Shown: positions 1 through 11,567 of the stretch, piece after piece
Numbering within the stretch: position 1 is the stretch's first letter
How the letters are laid out: each line of letters opens with the position of its first letter
Assembly: GCA_029204225.1 (NCBI GenBank)
Contig: CM055105.1
Span: 11,052,806 to 11,116,805, forward strand
From: Diphasiastrum complanatum
Taxonomy: Eukaryota; Streptophyta; Lycopodiopsida; Lycopodiales; Lycopodiaceae
Direction of reading: 5' to 3'
DNA length: 64,000 nt
Position numbers and translations under genes: made by a program
Notes under the pieces: generated by a model
Databases searched by the model: none
What the model saw: the letters and a program-made list of their open reading frames with translations, nothing else
Told to the model about the DNA's origin: nothing

Positions 1-471
1 ATCCTCTGTATGGGCGCGGCCAGGCAAAGGTCCTTTGGCAGGACTATCTCAAAGGGGGACCTTGTCTTTGTTACCTGTTAGTGAACCTGCCTGAGTGTCT
101 TGCTTGCATGTATTCGTGGTGAGGTTTGCATGATTGCTTGTGATACAAGGAGCTGATGGCTTGAGAAGGGACCTTTCTTTTGAAGGCTGACGCCATCAAA
201 CAAAGAGGACTACAGAACATGGGGGCGGATTCGCAGTTCAAGTACTCGCACGTGAACGGCAACGAAACGACTGCATGTTTGCAAAGGATGGATGGCTAGC
301 CTATTTCTTGGGTTACTTTCGTTTGCGACGACGCCCACCAAACGCAAGCAGGAAGTCAAAAGTTGGAAAGAGCAATTTCAAGGGAGATCTTCTATGGAGC
401 AGTTGGTCTTCATTTGGGATGGCTACCTTCGGAACTGAAACTCACTGAAATGACAAGGAGAGAAATCAAGG
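1..471 (+). mobile_element. Internal domain (3' part) of a partial first unit
   Basis: This is the right part of the internal region of the unit that begins before the window. It matches 2775-3245 and ends in the purine tract at 452-471 that precedes the first LTR. It is non-coding on both strands. Confidence 0.75.
452..471 (+). other. Putative polypurine tract (PPT)
   Basis: A run of A and G with only two C and one T lies directly before a TG dinucleotide at 472. Three different upstream sequences meet the same downstream sequence near here: the 2,774-bp units, the diverged units (for example 18165-18189), and the 43-44 kb copy, which leaves the unit just before this point. That is the pattern expected at an internal/3'-LTR boundary. 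Repeated at 3226, 6000, 8774, 11548, 14321 and 17096. Confidence 0.6.
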
Positions 472-900
472 TGCAGAAGCAACAAGGCGCGGAGTGGACC
501 ATGAAGTATCCTTTGGCTTAGGGAGCCCTGATACCTGTGCGGAATCGATCAAATCTGGAGATCGGGGAGCTCAACACAAAGTGCATCAAGGACAAATCAG
601 GAGCTCAAAGGAGTTCCAGTGTCAGAAGTCAGAAGCGACAGGGGCGAACATCTCACAGAAAGGCCTTTGTCACCAGTCAATAAGGTTCTTGGGTTTTACG
701 AAAGCAATACAAAATCTACGCTTTTCCCAGACAAAGTGATATTTTCAAAGTTAAGTAATTTTTCAATACAAAGAGCTGAGCCTCCGACTTGTGGCGTGCC
801 AGCTTCAATGTTAATAAAAAGTGGCCAGTAAATTGAGTACTGTGCCAAGTAGCTCAAATGTATAGTTAATTTTTGGGAGACACCTTCACTTTAACCTGAC

Positions 901-920
901 ATCTGATGAGGACATCAGAT
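901..920 (+). promoter_or_regulatory. 7-bp inverted repeat abutting the LTR TATA box
   Basis: ATCTGAT and ATCAGAT are perfect reverse complements with a 6-bp spacer, and the right arm touches the TATA box. The dyad is intact in all 2,774-bp units. In the diverged units the left arm reads ATCTGGA (18640, 30270) or ATCTGAA (23500, 25490). It could be a regulator site or a small hairpin; function is inferred. Confidence 0.5.
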
Positions 921-930
921 TTTATAAAGG
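920..930 (+). promoter_or_regulatory. TATA box of the LTR promoter
   Basis: TTTTATAAAGG is a good plant TATA element. It is conserved in every full and most diverged units (3694, 6468, 9242, 12016, 14790, 17564). It sits about 450 bp inside the proposed LTR and about 480 bp before an AATAAA signal, the order expected for U3-R. Confidence 0.6.
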
Positions 931-972
931 TCGGGTGGATGTCGTAAAGTTACGCCTACAAGCTTTACTTCC

Positions 973-1058
973 GGCGCCGGCGGCGCCAACATTGTCCCCG
1001 GCGCCAGCAGCACCCCAGCCGCTCCCGGCGCCACTGTGACCAGAATACAGCCGGCGCC
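973..1058 (+). repeat. Cluster of five GGCGCC palindromes
   Basis: GGCGCC occurs at 973, 982, 1000, 1027 and 1053, just downstream of the presumed transcription start. Four more sit in the same unit at 1565, 1762, 1949 and 2326. Nine sites in 2,774 bp far exceeds the roughly 0.7 expected for a random 6-mer. The cluster is repeated in each unit and partly eroded in the diverged units. Confidence 0.8.
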
Positions 1059-1401
1059 AAGTCCCTATGGCTGAAAATCTTTGATCGGTTTTAGCGAAGT
1101 CCAGAGAGCTCAGATCGATGTGCAATCGCCTCACACGATCTAGGCATGATTAAAGGAAGCTCAGTAAACTCTAGAGACAGAGAAAACGTGCTTTTACCAG
1201 CCTGGGTAGAGTACTTGGTATGAGGGGAGGTGGCGAATCCCACCAAAAGTATAGGGGAGTGCGGGTTGCGACTCAGGGAGAGCTCCAACCAAGTGTCAGC
1301 CTCCCTTGCTGGAATGTTGTCCTGGCACTTGCCTTGGCACGCCAGCGCCCCGGAGACTCGGGTCGGTCACACACTCGAAATGTAACCTTCTCAGATTTAT
1401 C

Positions 1402-1407
1402 AATAAA
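1402..1407 (+). terminator. Poly(A) signal of the LTR
   Basis: AATAAA lies about 475 bp after the TATA box and is conserved in all units, including the diverged ones (for example 21466, 24019, 26216). It is the only canonical signal well placed to end R in the proposed LTR. Confidence 0.45.
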
Positions 1408-2115
1408 GTGGCATTTTCCTCAAGCTGACTGTGATCACCTTCTGGGTTTCAGTGTTCGGTAAAAGCGCCAGTTGTAAGGCCGCTTAAGACTTTTTAATTT
1501 GGCACATAGCCGAGGGTCGTATCCCGGGACGCCGGCGGTATGCCGTCGGGACCGTTCGGTCCGTGGCGCCAGCGGTATGCTGTCGGGACCATTTGGTCCA
1601 GGAAGTGGTTGTCTCCATATCTGTCGCGGCTTGTGGTTCTGAGTGTTCCTTGCATGAACGTGAATGGGCTAAGCTCTCGGGGAACGGGCTCTAACCTGTC
1701 GGCTGAGTTGGATGGCTTGCTCGGGTGGAAGTTACCTGTTTATGGCTGTCCAGTCTGGCGTGGCGCCAGGTTGGCTTCCAGCGCTCGTGACGAATCTTTC
1801 GGTTGGTTAAGTCTGATGTAAGTCAAACCACTTGCTTGGAATGGATGTTGCTCGTTTGTAAGGAAGCTTCGAGTTGGTTAAGTTTGATGTATGTCGGGCG
1901 ACTTGCTAGGAGGAGAGTCACCCACATCGGGACCCCCGATCTGGCACGGCGCCAGGTTGGATCTCAATGCTGGTTTCTGAACTTCCAGCTGCTTAAGTTT
2001 GATCGTTGTTGGCGAGCTGGCTGCTTGTATGTCAAGTGGGTTTGGACGGCAAGGGTTGAAGGCTGGGAAGCTAAGTCGTGGCTCCCGGCTCCCTTTGGGA
2101 TGCCTGCGCTACATG

Positions 2116-2128
2116 TGGTATCAGAGCC
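2116..2128 (+). other. Primer binding site for initiator tRNA-Met
   Basis: TGGTATCAGAGCC is complementary to the 3' end of plant initiator tRNA-Met, the usual primer of plant LTR retrotransposons. It lies two bases after CTACA. Identical PBS copies occur at 4890, 7664, 10438, 13212 and 15986, and in the dispersed relative at 43735. All diverged units between 17.8 and 31.4 kb have lost it. Confidence 0.85.
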
Positions 2129-2425
2129 GACTGGCCCGTCAGCTATGTGGATCTCACGGGGATGGCCATTGTTTGGGGTTCATCGGGACGATCGTTGTGC
2201 AAGGTGCTGCCCACGGTGTAAGCACGGGTGCGTCCACGTTGGGGGTGGTCGGCAAAACGGGGGCTTGATGAGTCAAGGTGCTCCCCTTGAGGCGTAAGCG
2301 CGGTCAGTTTCCGCGGCTCGGGCCTGGCGCCGTCTGCACGTAGGACAGATGAGGCAATGCGCTGCCATTAGGCACGGTCTGTGCCCTGTGGGGTGCGGGG
2401 TGACATATTCGCGATAGCCACCGTT

Positions 2426-2745
2426 CGTTTAGCTATAAGGGCTATCGACCAAATTTGGTGGGGGCGTTACTGAGGCGACGTGCTGCCTAACGGTGAAAGC
2501 ACGGGTGCGTCCACGATTGGGGTGGTATGCGGTCGATCGTTTAGCTATAAGGGCTATCGACTAGATTTGGTGGGGGCGTCACTGAGGCAATGTGCTGTTC
2601 AACGGTGAAAGCACGGGGTCGTCCACGGGGGTGGTATGTTCAAGGATAGCTGCCGATCGTTTAGCTATAAGGGCTATCGAGCAAAAAGTGGTGGGGCGTG
2701 ACCGAGGCAATGTGCTGCTTAATGGTGAAAGCACGGATAGTTGGA
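2426..2745 (+). repeat. Internal minisatellite of about 112-120 bp, three copies
   Basis: Three imperfect repeats start at 2426, 2538 and 2658. Each has a conserved core around TTTAGCTATAAGGGCTATCG followed by a segment with GGTGAAAGCACGG. A GATAGC just before a core can pair with its GCTATC, giving a short hairpin. It is present in every unit and shortened to two copies in the diverged units. It lies in the position of a packaging or leader region, but no function can be read. Confidence 0.75.
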
Positions 2746-3245
2746 GGGGTGTTCTCTGTGGGCTCGTCCTGTGATCCCTCTGTATGGGCGCGGCCAGGCA
2801 AAGGTCCTTTGGCAGGACTATCTCAAAGGGGGACCTTGTCTTTGTTACCTGTTAGTGAACCTGCCTGAGTGTCTTGCTTGCATGTATTCGTGGTGAGGTT
2901 TGCATGATTGCTTGTGATACAAGGAGCTGATGGCTTGAGAAGGGACCTTTCTTTTGAAGGCTGACGCCATCAAACAAAGAGGACTACAGAACATGGGGGC
3001 GGATTCGCAGTTCAAGTACTCGCACGTGAACGGCAACGAAACGACTGCATGTTTGCAAAGGATGGATGGCTAGCCTATTTCTTGGGTTACTTTCGTTTGC
3101 GACGACGCCCACCAAACGCAAGCAGGAAGTCAAAAGTTGGAAAGAGCAATTTCAAGGGAGATCTTCTATGGAGCAGTTGGTCTTCATTTGGGATGGCTAC
3201 CTTCGGAACTGAAACTCACTGAAATGACAAGGAGAGAAATCAAGG

Positions 3246-6019
3246 TGCAGAAGCAACAAGGCGCGGAGTGGACCATGAAGTATCCTTTGGCTTAGGGAGC
3301 CCTGATACCTGTGCGGAATCGATCAAATCTGGAGATCGGGGAGCTCAACACAAAGTGCATCAAGGACAAATCAGGAGCTCAAAGGAGTTCCAGTGTCAGA
3401 AGTCAGAAGCGACAGGGGCGAACATCTCACAGAAAGGCCTTTGTCACCAGTCAATAAGGTTCTTGGGTTTTACGAAAGCAATACAAAATCTACGCTTTTC
3501 CCAGACAAAGTGATATTTTCAAAGTTAAGTAATTTTTCAATACAAAGAGCTGAGCCTCCGACTTGTGGCGTGCCAGCTTCAATGTTAATAAAAAGTGGCC
3601 AGTAAATTGAGTACTGTGCCAAGTAGCTCAAATGTATAGTTAATTTTTGGGAGACACCTTCACTTTAACCTGACATCTGATGAGGACATCAGATTTTATA
3701 AAGGTCGGGTGGATGTCGTAAAGTTACGCCTACAAGCTTTACTTCCGGCGCCGGCGGCGCCAACATTGTCCCCGGCGCCAGCAGCACCCCAGCCGCTCCC
3801 GGCGCCACTGTGACCAGAATACAGCCGGCGCCAAGTCCCTATGGCTGAAAATCTTTGATCGGTTTTAGCGAAGTCCAGAGAGCTCAGATCGATGTGCAAT
3901 CGCCTCACACGATCTAGGCATGATTAAAGGAAGCTCAGTAAACTCTAGAGACAGAGAAAACGTGCTTTTACCAGCCTGGGTAGAGTACTTGGTATGAGGG
4001 GAGGTGGCGAATCCCACCAAAAGTATAGGGGAGTGCGGGTTGCGACTCAGGGAGAGCTCCAACCAAGTGTCAGCCTCCCTTGCTGGAATGTTGTCCTGGC
4101 ACTTGCCTTGGCACGCCAGCGCCCCGGAGACTCGGGTCGGTCACACACTCGAAATGTAACCTTCTCAGATTTATCAATAAAGTGGCATTTTCCTCAAGCT
4201 GACTGTGATCACCTTCTGGGTTTCAGTGTTCGGTAAAAGCGCCAGTTGTAAGGCCGCTTAAGACTTTTTAATTTGGCACATAGCCGAGGGTCGTATCCCG
4301 GGACGCCGGCGGTATGCCGTCGGGACCGTTCGGTCCGTGGCGCCAGCGGTATGCTGTCGGGACCATTTGGTCCAGGAAGTGGTTGTCTCCATATCTGTCG
4401 CGGCTTGTGGTTCTGAGTGTTCCTTGCATGAACGTGAATGGGCTAAGCTCTCGGGGAACGGGCTCTAACCTGTCGGCTGAGTTGGATGGCTTGCTCGGGT
4501 GGAAGTTACCTGTTTATGGCTGTCCAGTCTGGCGTGGCGCCAGGTTGGCTTCCAGCGCTCGTGACGAATCTTTCGGTTGGTTAAGTCTGATGTAAGTCAA
4601 ACCACTTGCTTGGAATGGATGTTGCTCGTTTGTAAGGAAGCTTCGAGTTGGTTAAGTTTGATGTATGTCGGGCGACTTGCTAGGAGGAGAGTCACCCACA
4701 TCGGGACCCCCGATCTGGCACGGCGCCAGGTTGGATCTCAATGCTGGTTTCTGAACTTCCAGCTGCTTAAGTTTGATCGTTGTTGGCGAGCTGGCTGCTT
4801 GTATGTCAAGTGGGTTTGGACGGCAAGGGTTGAAGGCTGGGAAGCTAAGTCGTGGCTCCCGGCTCCCTTTGGGATGCCTGCGCTACATGTGGTATCAGAG
4901 CCGACTGGCCCGTCAGCTATGTGGATCTCACGGGGATGGCCATTGTTTGGGGTTCATCGGGACGATCGTTGTGCAAGGTGCTGCCCACGGTGTAAGCACG
5001 GGTGCGTCCACGTTGGGGGTGGTCGGCAAAACGGGGGCTTGATGAGTCAAGGTGCTCCCCTTGAGGCGTAAGCGCGGTCAGTTTCCGCGGCTCGGGCCTG
5101 GCGCCGTCTGCACGTAGGACAGATGAGGCAATGCGCTGCCATTAGGCACGGTCTGTGCCCTGTGGGGTGCGGGGTGACATATTCGCGATAGCCACCGTTC
5201 GTTTAGCTATAAGGGCTATCGACCAAATTTGGTGGGGGCGTTACTGAGGCGACGTGCTGCCTAACGGTGAAAGCACGGGTGCGTCCACGATTGGGGTGGT
5301 ATGCGGTCGATCGTTTAGCTATAAGGGCTATCGACTAGATTTGGTGGGGGCGTCACTGAGGCAATGTGCTGTTCAACGGTGAAAGCACGGGGTCGTCCAC
5401 GGGGGTGGTATGTTCAAGGATAGCTGCCGATCGTTTAGCTATAAGGGCTATCGAGCAAAAAGTGGTGGGGCGTGACCGAGGCAATGTGCTGCTTAATGGT
5501 GAAAGCACGGATAGTTGGAGGGGTGTTCTCTGTGGGCTGGTCCTGTGATCCCTCTGTATGGGCGCGGCCAGGCAAAGGTCCTTTGGCAGGACTATCTCAA
5601 AGGGGGACCTTGTCTTTGTTACCTGTTAGTGAACCTGCCTGAGTGTCTTGCTTGCATGTATTCGTGGTGAGGTTTGCATGATTGCTTGTGATACAAGGAG
5701 CTGATGGCTTGAGAAGGGACCTTTCTTTTGAAGGCTGACGCCATCAAACAAAGAGGACTACAGAACATGGGGGCGGATTCGCAGTTCAAGTACTCGCACG
5801 TGAACGGCAACGAAACGACTGCATGTTTGCAAAGGATGGATGGCTAGCCTATTTCTTGGGTTACTTTCGTTTGCGACGACGCCCACCAAACGCAAGCAGG
5901 AAGTCAAAAGTTGGAAAGAGCAATTTCAAGGGAGATCTTCTATGGAGCAGTTGGTCTTCATTTGGGATGGCTACCTTCGGAACTGAAACTCACTGAAATG
6001 ACAAGGAGAGAAATCAAGG
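3246..6019 (+). mobile_element. Array unit B
   Basis: Same organisation as unit A (LTR 3246-4887, PBS 4890-4902). The only difference I noticed is G in place of C in the CTSGTCC marker near 5539. Confidence 0.75.
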
Positions 6020-8793
6020 TGCAGAAGCAACAAGGCGCGGAGTGGACCATGAAGTATCCTTTGGCTTAGGGAGCCCTGATACCTGTGCGGAATCGATCAA
6101 ATCTGGAGATCGGGGAGCTCAACACAAAGTGCATCAAGGACAAATCAGGAGCTCAAAGGAGTTCCAGTGTCAGAAGTCAGAAGCGACAGGGGCGAACATC
6201 TCACAGAAAGGCCTTTGTCACCAGTCAATAAGGTTCTTGGGTTTTACGAAAGCAATACAAAATCTACGCTTTTCCCAGACAAAGTGATATTTTCAAAGTT
6301 AAGTAATTTTTCAATACAAAGAGCTGAGCCTCCGACTTGTGGCGTGCCAGCTTCAATGTTAATAAAAAGTGGCCAGTAAATTGAGTACTGTGCCAAGTAG
6401 CTCAAATGTATAGTTAATTTTTGGGAGACACCTTCACTTTAACCTGACATCTGATGAGGACATCAGATTTTATAAAGGTCGGGTGGATGTCGTAAAGTTA
6501 CGCCTACAAGCTTTACTTCCGGCGCCGGCGGCGCCAACATTGTCCCCGGCGCCAGCAGCACCCCAGCCGCTCCCGGCGCCACTGTGACCAGAATACAGCC
6601 GGCGCCAAGTCCCTATGGCTGAAAATCTTTGATCGGTTTTAGCGAAGTCCAGAGAGCTCAGATCGATGTGCAATCGCCTCACACGATCTAGGCATGATTA
6701 AAGGAAGCTCAGTAAACTCTAGAGACAGAGAAAACGTGCTTTTACCAGCCTGGGTAGAGTACTTGGTATGAGGGGAGGTGGCGAATCCCACCAAAAGTAT
6801 AGGGGAGTGCGGGTTGCGACTCAGGGAGAGCTCCAACCAAGTGTCAGCCTCCCTTGCTGGAATGTTGTCCTGGCACTTGCCTTGGCACGCCAGCGCCCCG
6901 GAGACTCGGGTCGGTCACACACTCGAAATGTAACCTTCTCAGATTTATCAATAAAGTGGCATTTTCCTCAAGCTGACTGTGATCACCTTCTGGGTTTCAG
7001 TGTTCGGTAAAAGCGCCAGTTGTAAGGCCGCTTAAGACTTTTTAATTTGGCACATAGCCGAGGGTCGTATCCCGGGACGCCGGCGGTATGCCGTCGGGAC
7101 CGTTCGGTCCGTGGCGCCAGCGGTATGCTGTCGGGACCATTTGGTCCAGGAAGTGGTTGTCTCCATATCTGTCGCGGCTTGTGGTTCTGAGTGTTCCTTG
7201 CATGAACGTGAATGGGCTAAGCTCTCGGGGAACGGGCTCTAACCTGTCGGCTGAGTTGGATGGCTTGCTCGGGTGGAAGTTACCTGTTTATGGCTGTCCA
7301 GTCTGGCGTGGCGCCAGGTTGGCTTCCAGCGCTCGTGACGAATCTTTCGGTTGGTTAAGTCTGATGTAAGTCAAACCACTTGCTTGGAATGGATGTTGCT
7401 CGTTTGTAAGGAAGCTTCGAGTTGGTTAAGTTTGATGTATGTCGGGCGACTTGCTAGGAGGAGAGTCACCCACATCGGGACCCCCGATCTGGCACGGCGC
7501 CAGGTTGGATCTCAATGCTGGTTTCTGAACTTCCAGCTGCTTAAGTTTGATCGTTGTTGGCGAGCTGGCTGCTTGTATGTCAAGTGGGTTTGGACGGCAA
7601 GGGTTGAAGGCTGGGAAGCTAAGTCGTGGCTCCCGGCTCCCTTTGGGATGCCTGCGCTACATGTGGTATCAGAGCCGACTGGCCCGTCAGCTATGTGGAT
7701 CTCACGGGGATGGCCATTGTTTGGGGTTCATCGGGACGATCGTTGTGCAAGGTGCTGCCCACGGTGTAAGCACGGGTGCGTCCACGTTGGGGGTGGTCGG
7801 CAAAACGGGGGCTTGATGAGTCAAGGTGCTCCCCTTGAGGCGTAAGCGCGGTCAGTTTCCGCGGCTCGGGCCTGGCGCCGTCTGCACGTAGGACAGATGA
7901 GGCAATGCGCTGCCATTAGGCACGGTCTGTGCCCTGTGGGGTGCGGGGTGACATATTCGCGATAGCCACCGTTCGTTTAGCTATAAGGGCTATCGACCAA
8001 ATTTGGTGGGGGCGTTACTGAGGCGACGTGCTGCCTAACGGTGAAAGCACGGGTGCGTCCACGATTGGGGTGGTATGCGGTCGATCGTTTAGCTATAAGG
8101 GCTATCGACTAGATTTGGTGGGGGCGTCACTGAGGCAATGTGCTGTTCAACGGTGAAAGCACGGGGTCGTCCACGGGGGTGGTATGTTCAAGGATAGCTG
8201 CCGATCGTTTAGCTATAAGGGCTATCGAGCAAAAAGTGGTGGGGCGTGACCGAGGCAATGTGCTGCTTAATGGTGAAAGCACGGATAGTTGGAGGGGTGT
8301 TCTCTGTGGGCTCGTCCTGTGATCCCTCTGTATGGGCGCGGCCAGGCAAAGGTCCTTTGGCAGGACTATCTCAAAGGGGGACCTTGTCTTTGTTACCTGT
8401 TAGTGAACCTGCCTGAGTGTCTTGCTTGCATGTATTCGTGGTGAGGTTTGCATGATTGCTTGTGATACAAGGAGCTGATGGCTTGAGAAGGGACCTTTCT
8501 TTTGAAGGCTGACGCCATCAAACAAAGAGGACTACAGAACATGGGGGCGGATTCGCAGTTCAAGTACTCGCACGTGAACGGCAACGAAACGACTGCATGT
8601 TTGCAAAGGATGGATGGCTAGCCTATTTCTTGGGTTACTTTCGTTTGCGACGACGCCCACCAAACGCAAGCAGGAAGTCAAAAGTTGGAAAGAGCAATTT
8701 CAAGGGAGATCTTCTATGGAGCAGTTGGTCTTCATTTGGGATGGCTACCTTCGGAACTGAAACTCACTGAAATGACAAGGAGAGAAATCAAGG
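6020..8793 (+). mobile_element. Array unit C
   Basis: LTR 6020-7661, PBS 7664-7676. The CTSGTCC marker near 8312 returns to the C form seen in unit A, so the first units alternate at this base. Confidence 0.75.
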
Positions 8794-11567
8794 TGCAGAA
8801 GCAACAAGGCGCGGAGTGGACCATGAAGTATCCTTTGGCTTAGGGAGCCCTGATACCTGTGCGGAATCGATCAAATCTGGAGATCGGGGAGCTCAACACA
8901 AAGTGCATCAAGGACAAATCAGGAGCTCAAAGGAGTTCCAGTGTCAGAAGTCAGAAGCGACAGGGGCGAACATCTCACAGAAAGGCCTTTGTCACCAGTC
9001 AATAAGGTTCTTGGGTTTTACGAAAGCAATAGAAAATCTACGCTTTTCCCAGACAAAGTGATATTTTCAAAGTTAAGTAATTTTTCAATACAAAGAGCTG
9101 AGCCTCCGACTTGTGGCGTGCCAGCTTCAATGTTAATAAAAAGTGGCCAGTAAATTGAGTACTGTGCCAAGTAGCTCAAATGTATAGTTAATTTTTGGGA
9201 GACACCTTCACTTTAACCTGACATCTGATGAGGACATCAGATTTTATAAAGGTCGGGTGGATGTCGTAAAGTTACGCCTACAAGCTTTACTTCCGGCGCC
9301 GGCGGCGCCAACATTGTCCCCGGCGCCAGCAGCACCCCAGCCGCTCCCGGCGCCACTGTGACCAGAATACAGCCGGCGCCAAGTCCCTATGGCTGAAAAT
9401 CTTTGATCGGTTTTAGCGAAGTCCAGAGAGCTCAGATCGATGTGCAATCGCCTCACACGATCTAGGCATGATTAAAGGAAGCTCAGTAAACTCTAGAGAC
9501 AGAGAAAACGTGCTTTTACCAGCCTGGGTAGAGTACTTGGTATGAGGGGAGGTGGCGAATCCCACCAAAAGTATAGGGGAGTGCGGGTTGCGACTCAGGG
9601 AGAGCTCCAACCAAGTGTCAGCCTCCCTTGCTGGAATGTTGTCCTGGCACTTGCCTTGGCACGCCAGCGCCCCGGAGACTCGGGTCGGTCACACACTCGA
9701 AATGTAACCTTCTCAGATTTATCAATAAAGTGGCATTTTCCTCAAGCTGACTGTGATCACCTTCTGGGTTTCAGTGTTCGGTAAAAGCGCCAGTTGTAAG
9801 GCCGCTTAAGACTTTTTAATTTGGCACATAGCCGAGGGTCGTATCCCGGGACGCCGGCGGTATGCCGTCGGGACCGTTCGGTCCGTGGCGCCAGCGGTAT
9901 GCTGTCGGGACCATTTGGTCCAGGAAGTGGTTGTCTCCATATCTGTCGCGGCTTGTGGTTCTGAGTGTTCCTTGCATGAACGTGAATGGGCTAAGCTCTC
10001 GGGGAACGGGCTCTAACCTGTCGGCTGAGTTGGATGGCTTGCTCGGGTGGAAGTTACCTGTTTATGGCTGTCCAGTCTGGCGTGGCGCCAGGTTGGCTTC
10101 CAGCGCTCGTGACGAATCTTTCGGTTGGTTAAGTCTGATGTAAGTCAAACCACTTGCTTGGAATGGATGTTGCTCGTTTGTAAGGAAGCTTCGAGTTGGT
10201 TAAGTTTGATGTATGTCGGGCGACTTGCTAGGAGGAGAGTCACCCACATCGGGACCCCCGATCTGGCACGGCGCCAGGTTGGATCTCAATGCTGGTTTCT
10301 GAACTTCCAGCTGCTTAAGTTTGATCGTTGTTGGCGAGCTGGCTGCTTGTATGTCAAGTGGGTTTGGACGGCAAGGGTTGAAGGCTGGGAAGCTAAGTCG
10401 TGGCTCCCGGCTCCCTTTGGGATGCCTGCGCTACATGTGGTATCAGAGCCGACTGGCCCGTCAGCTATGTGGATCTCACGGGGATGGCCATTGTTTGGGG
10501 TTCATCGGGACGATCGTTGTGCAAGGTGCTGCCCACGGTGTAAGCACGGGTGCGTCCACGTTGGGGGTGGTCGGCAAAACGGGGGCTTGATGAGTCAAGG
10601 TGCTCCCCTTGAGGCGTAAGCGCGGTCAGTTTCCGCGGCTCGGGCCTGGCGCCGTCTGCACGTAGGACAGATGAGGCAATGCGCTGCCATTAGGCACGGT
10701 CTGTGCCCTGTGGGGTGCGGGGTGACATATTCGCGATAGCCACCGTTCGTTTAGCTATAAGGGCTATCGACCAAATTTGGTGGGGGCGTTACTGAGGCGA
10801 CGTGCTGCCTAACGGTGAAAGCACGGGTGCGTCCACGATTGGGGTGGTATGCGGTCGATCGTTTAGCTATAAGGGCTATCGACTAGATTTGGTGGGGGCG
10901 TCACTGAGGCAATGTGCTGTTCAACGGTGAAAGCACGGGGTCGTCCACGGGGGTGGTATGTTCAAGGATAGCTGCCGATCGTTTAGCTATAAGGGCTATC
11001 GAGCAAAAAGTGGTGGGGCGTGACCGAGGCAATGTGCTGCTTAATGGTGAAAGCACGGATAGTTGGAGGGGTGTTCTCTGTGGGCTGGTCCTGTGATCCC
11101 TCTGTATGGGCGCGGCCAGGCAAAGGTCCTTTGGCAGGACTATCTCAAAGGGGGACCTTGTCTTTGTTACCTGTTAGTGAACCTGCCTGAGTGTCTTGCT
11201 TGCATGTATTCGTGGTGAGGTTTGCATGATTGCTTGTGATACAAGGAGCTGATGGCTTGAGAAGGGACCTTTCTTTTGAAGGCTGACGCCATCAAACAAA
11301 GAGGACTACAGAACATGGGGGCGGATTCGCAGTTCAAGTACTCGCACGTGAACGGCAACGAAACGACTGCATGTTTGCAAAGGATGGATGGCTAGCCTAT
11401 TTCTTGGGCTACTTTCGTTTGCGACGACGCCCACCAAACGCAAGCAGGAAGTCAAAAGTTGGAAAGAGCAATTTCAAGGGAGATCTTCTATGGAGCAGTT
11501 GGTCTTCATTTGGGATGGCTACCTTCGGAACTGAAACTCACTGAAATGACAAGGAGAGAAATCAAGG
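8794..11567 (+). mobile_element. Array unit D
   Basis: LTR 8794-10435, PBS 10438-10450. It carries a private C-to-G change near 9030, and the CTSGTCC marker is in the G form. Confidence 0.75.

Larger units (their letters stand above)
472..2113 (+). mobile_element. LTR of the array element, copy 1
   Basis: Proposed LTR of about 1,642 bp, starting TGCA at 472 and ending CTACA at 2113, two bases before the PBS. It holds a TATA box at 920-930, an AATAAA at 1402-1407, a cluster of GGCGCC sites at 973-1058, and several degenerate direct repeats: two phrases each holding a GGACC-N4-GGTCC dyad between 1540 and 1600, and three phrases around GGTTAAGT at about 1800-2000. In this reading U3 is about 470 bp, R about 480 bp and U5 about 690 bp, which is long but plausible. 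The 3' end is well supported by the PBS; the 5' end is supported by copy comparison only. Confidence 0.62.
472..3245 (+). mobile_element. Array unit A (LTR + internal)
   Basis: First complete LTR-plus-internal unit. The LTR spans 472-2113, the PBS 2116-2128 and the internal domain 2114-3245. Internal sequence has no gag- or pol-like frame. A C in CTCGTCC at 2765-2771 is one of the few markers separating copies. Confidence 0.75.

Noticed and set aside
1803-2297. A 164-codon open frame repeated in every array unit (and the other 60-93-codon frames there)
   Set aside because: The frames overlap the LTR end and PBS, show no domain and are kept only because the units are near-identical. In the diverged units most are broken, so there is no sign of protein-level selection.
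2325-2337. TGGCGCCGT as a second primer binding site (tRNA-Asp-like)
   Set aside because: It is one of many GGCGCC sites, is not preceded by an LTR end, and the iMet PBS at 2116 is better placed and longer.
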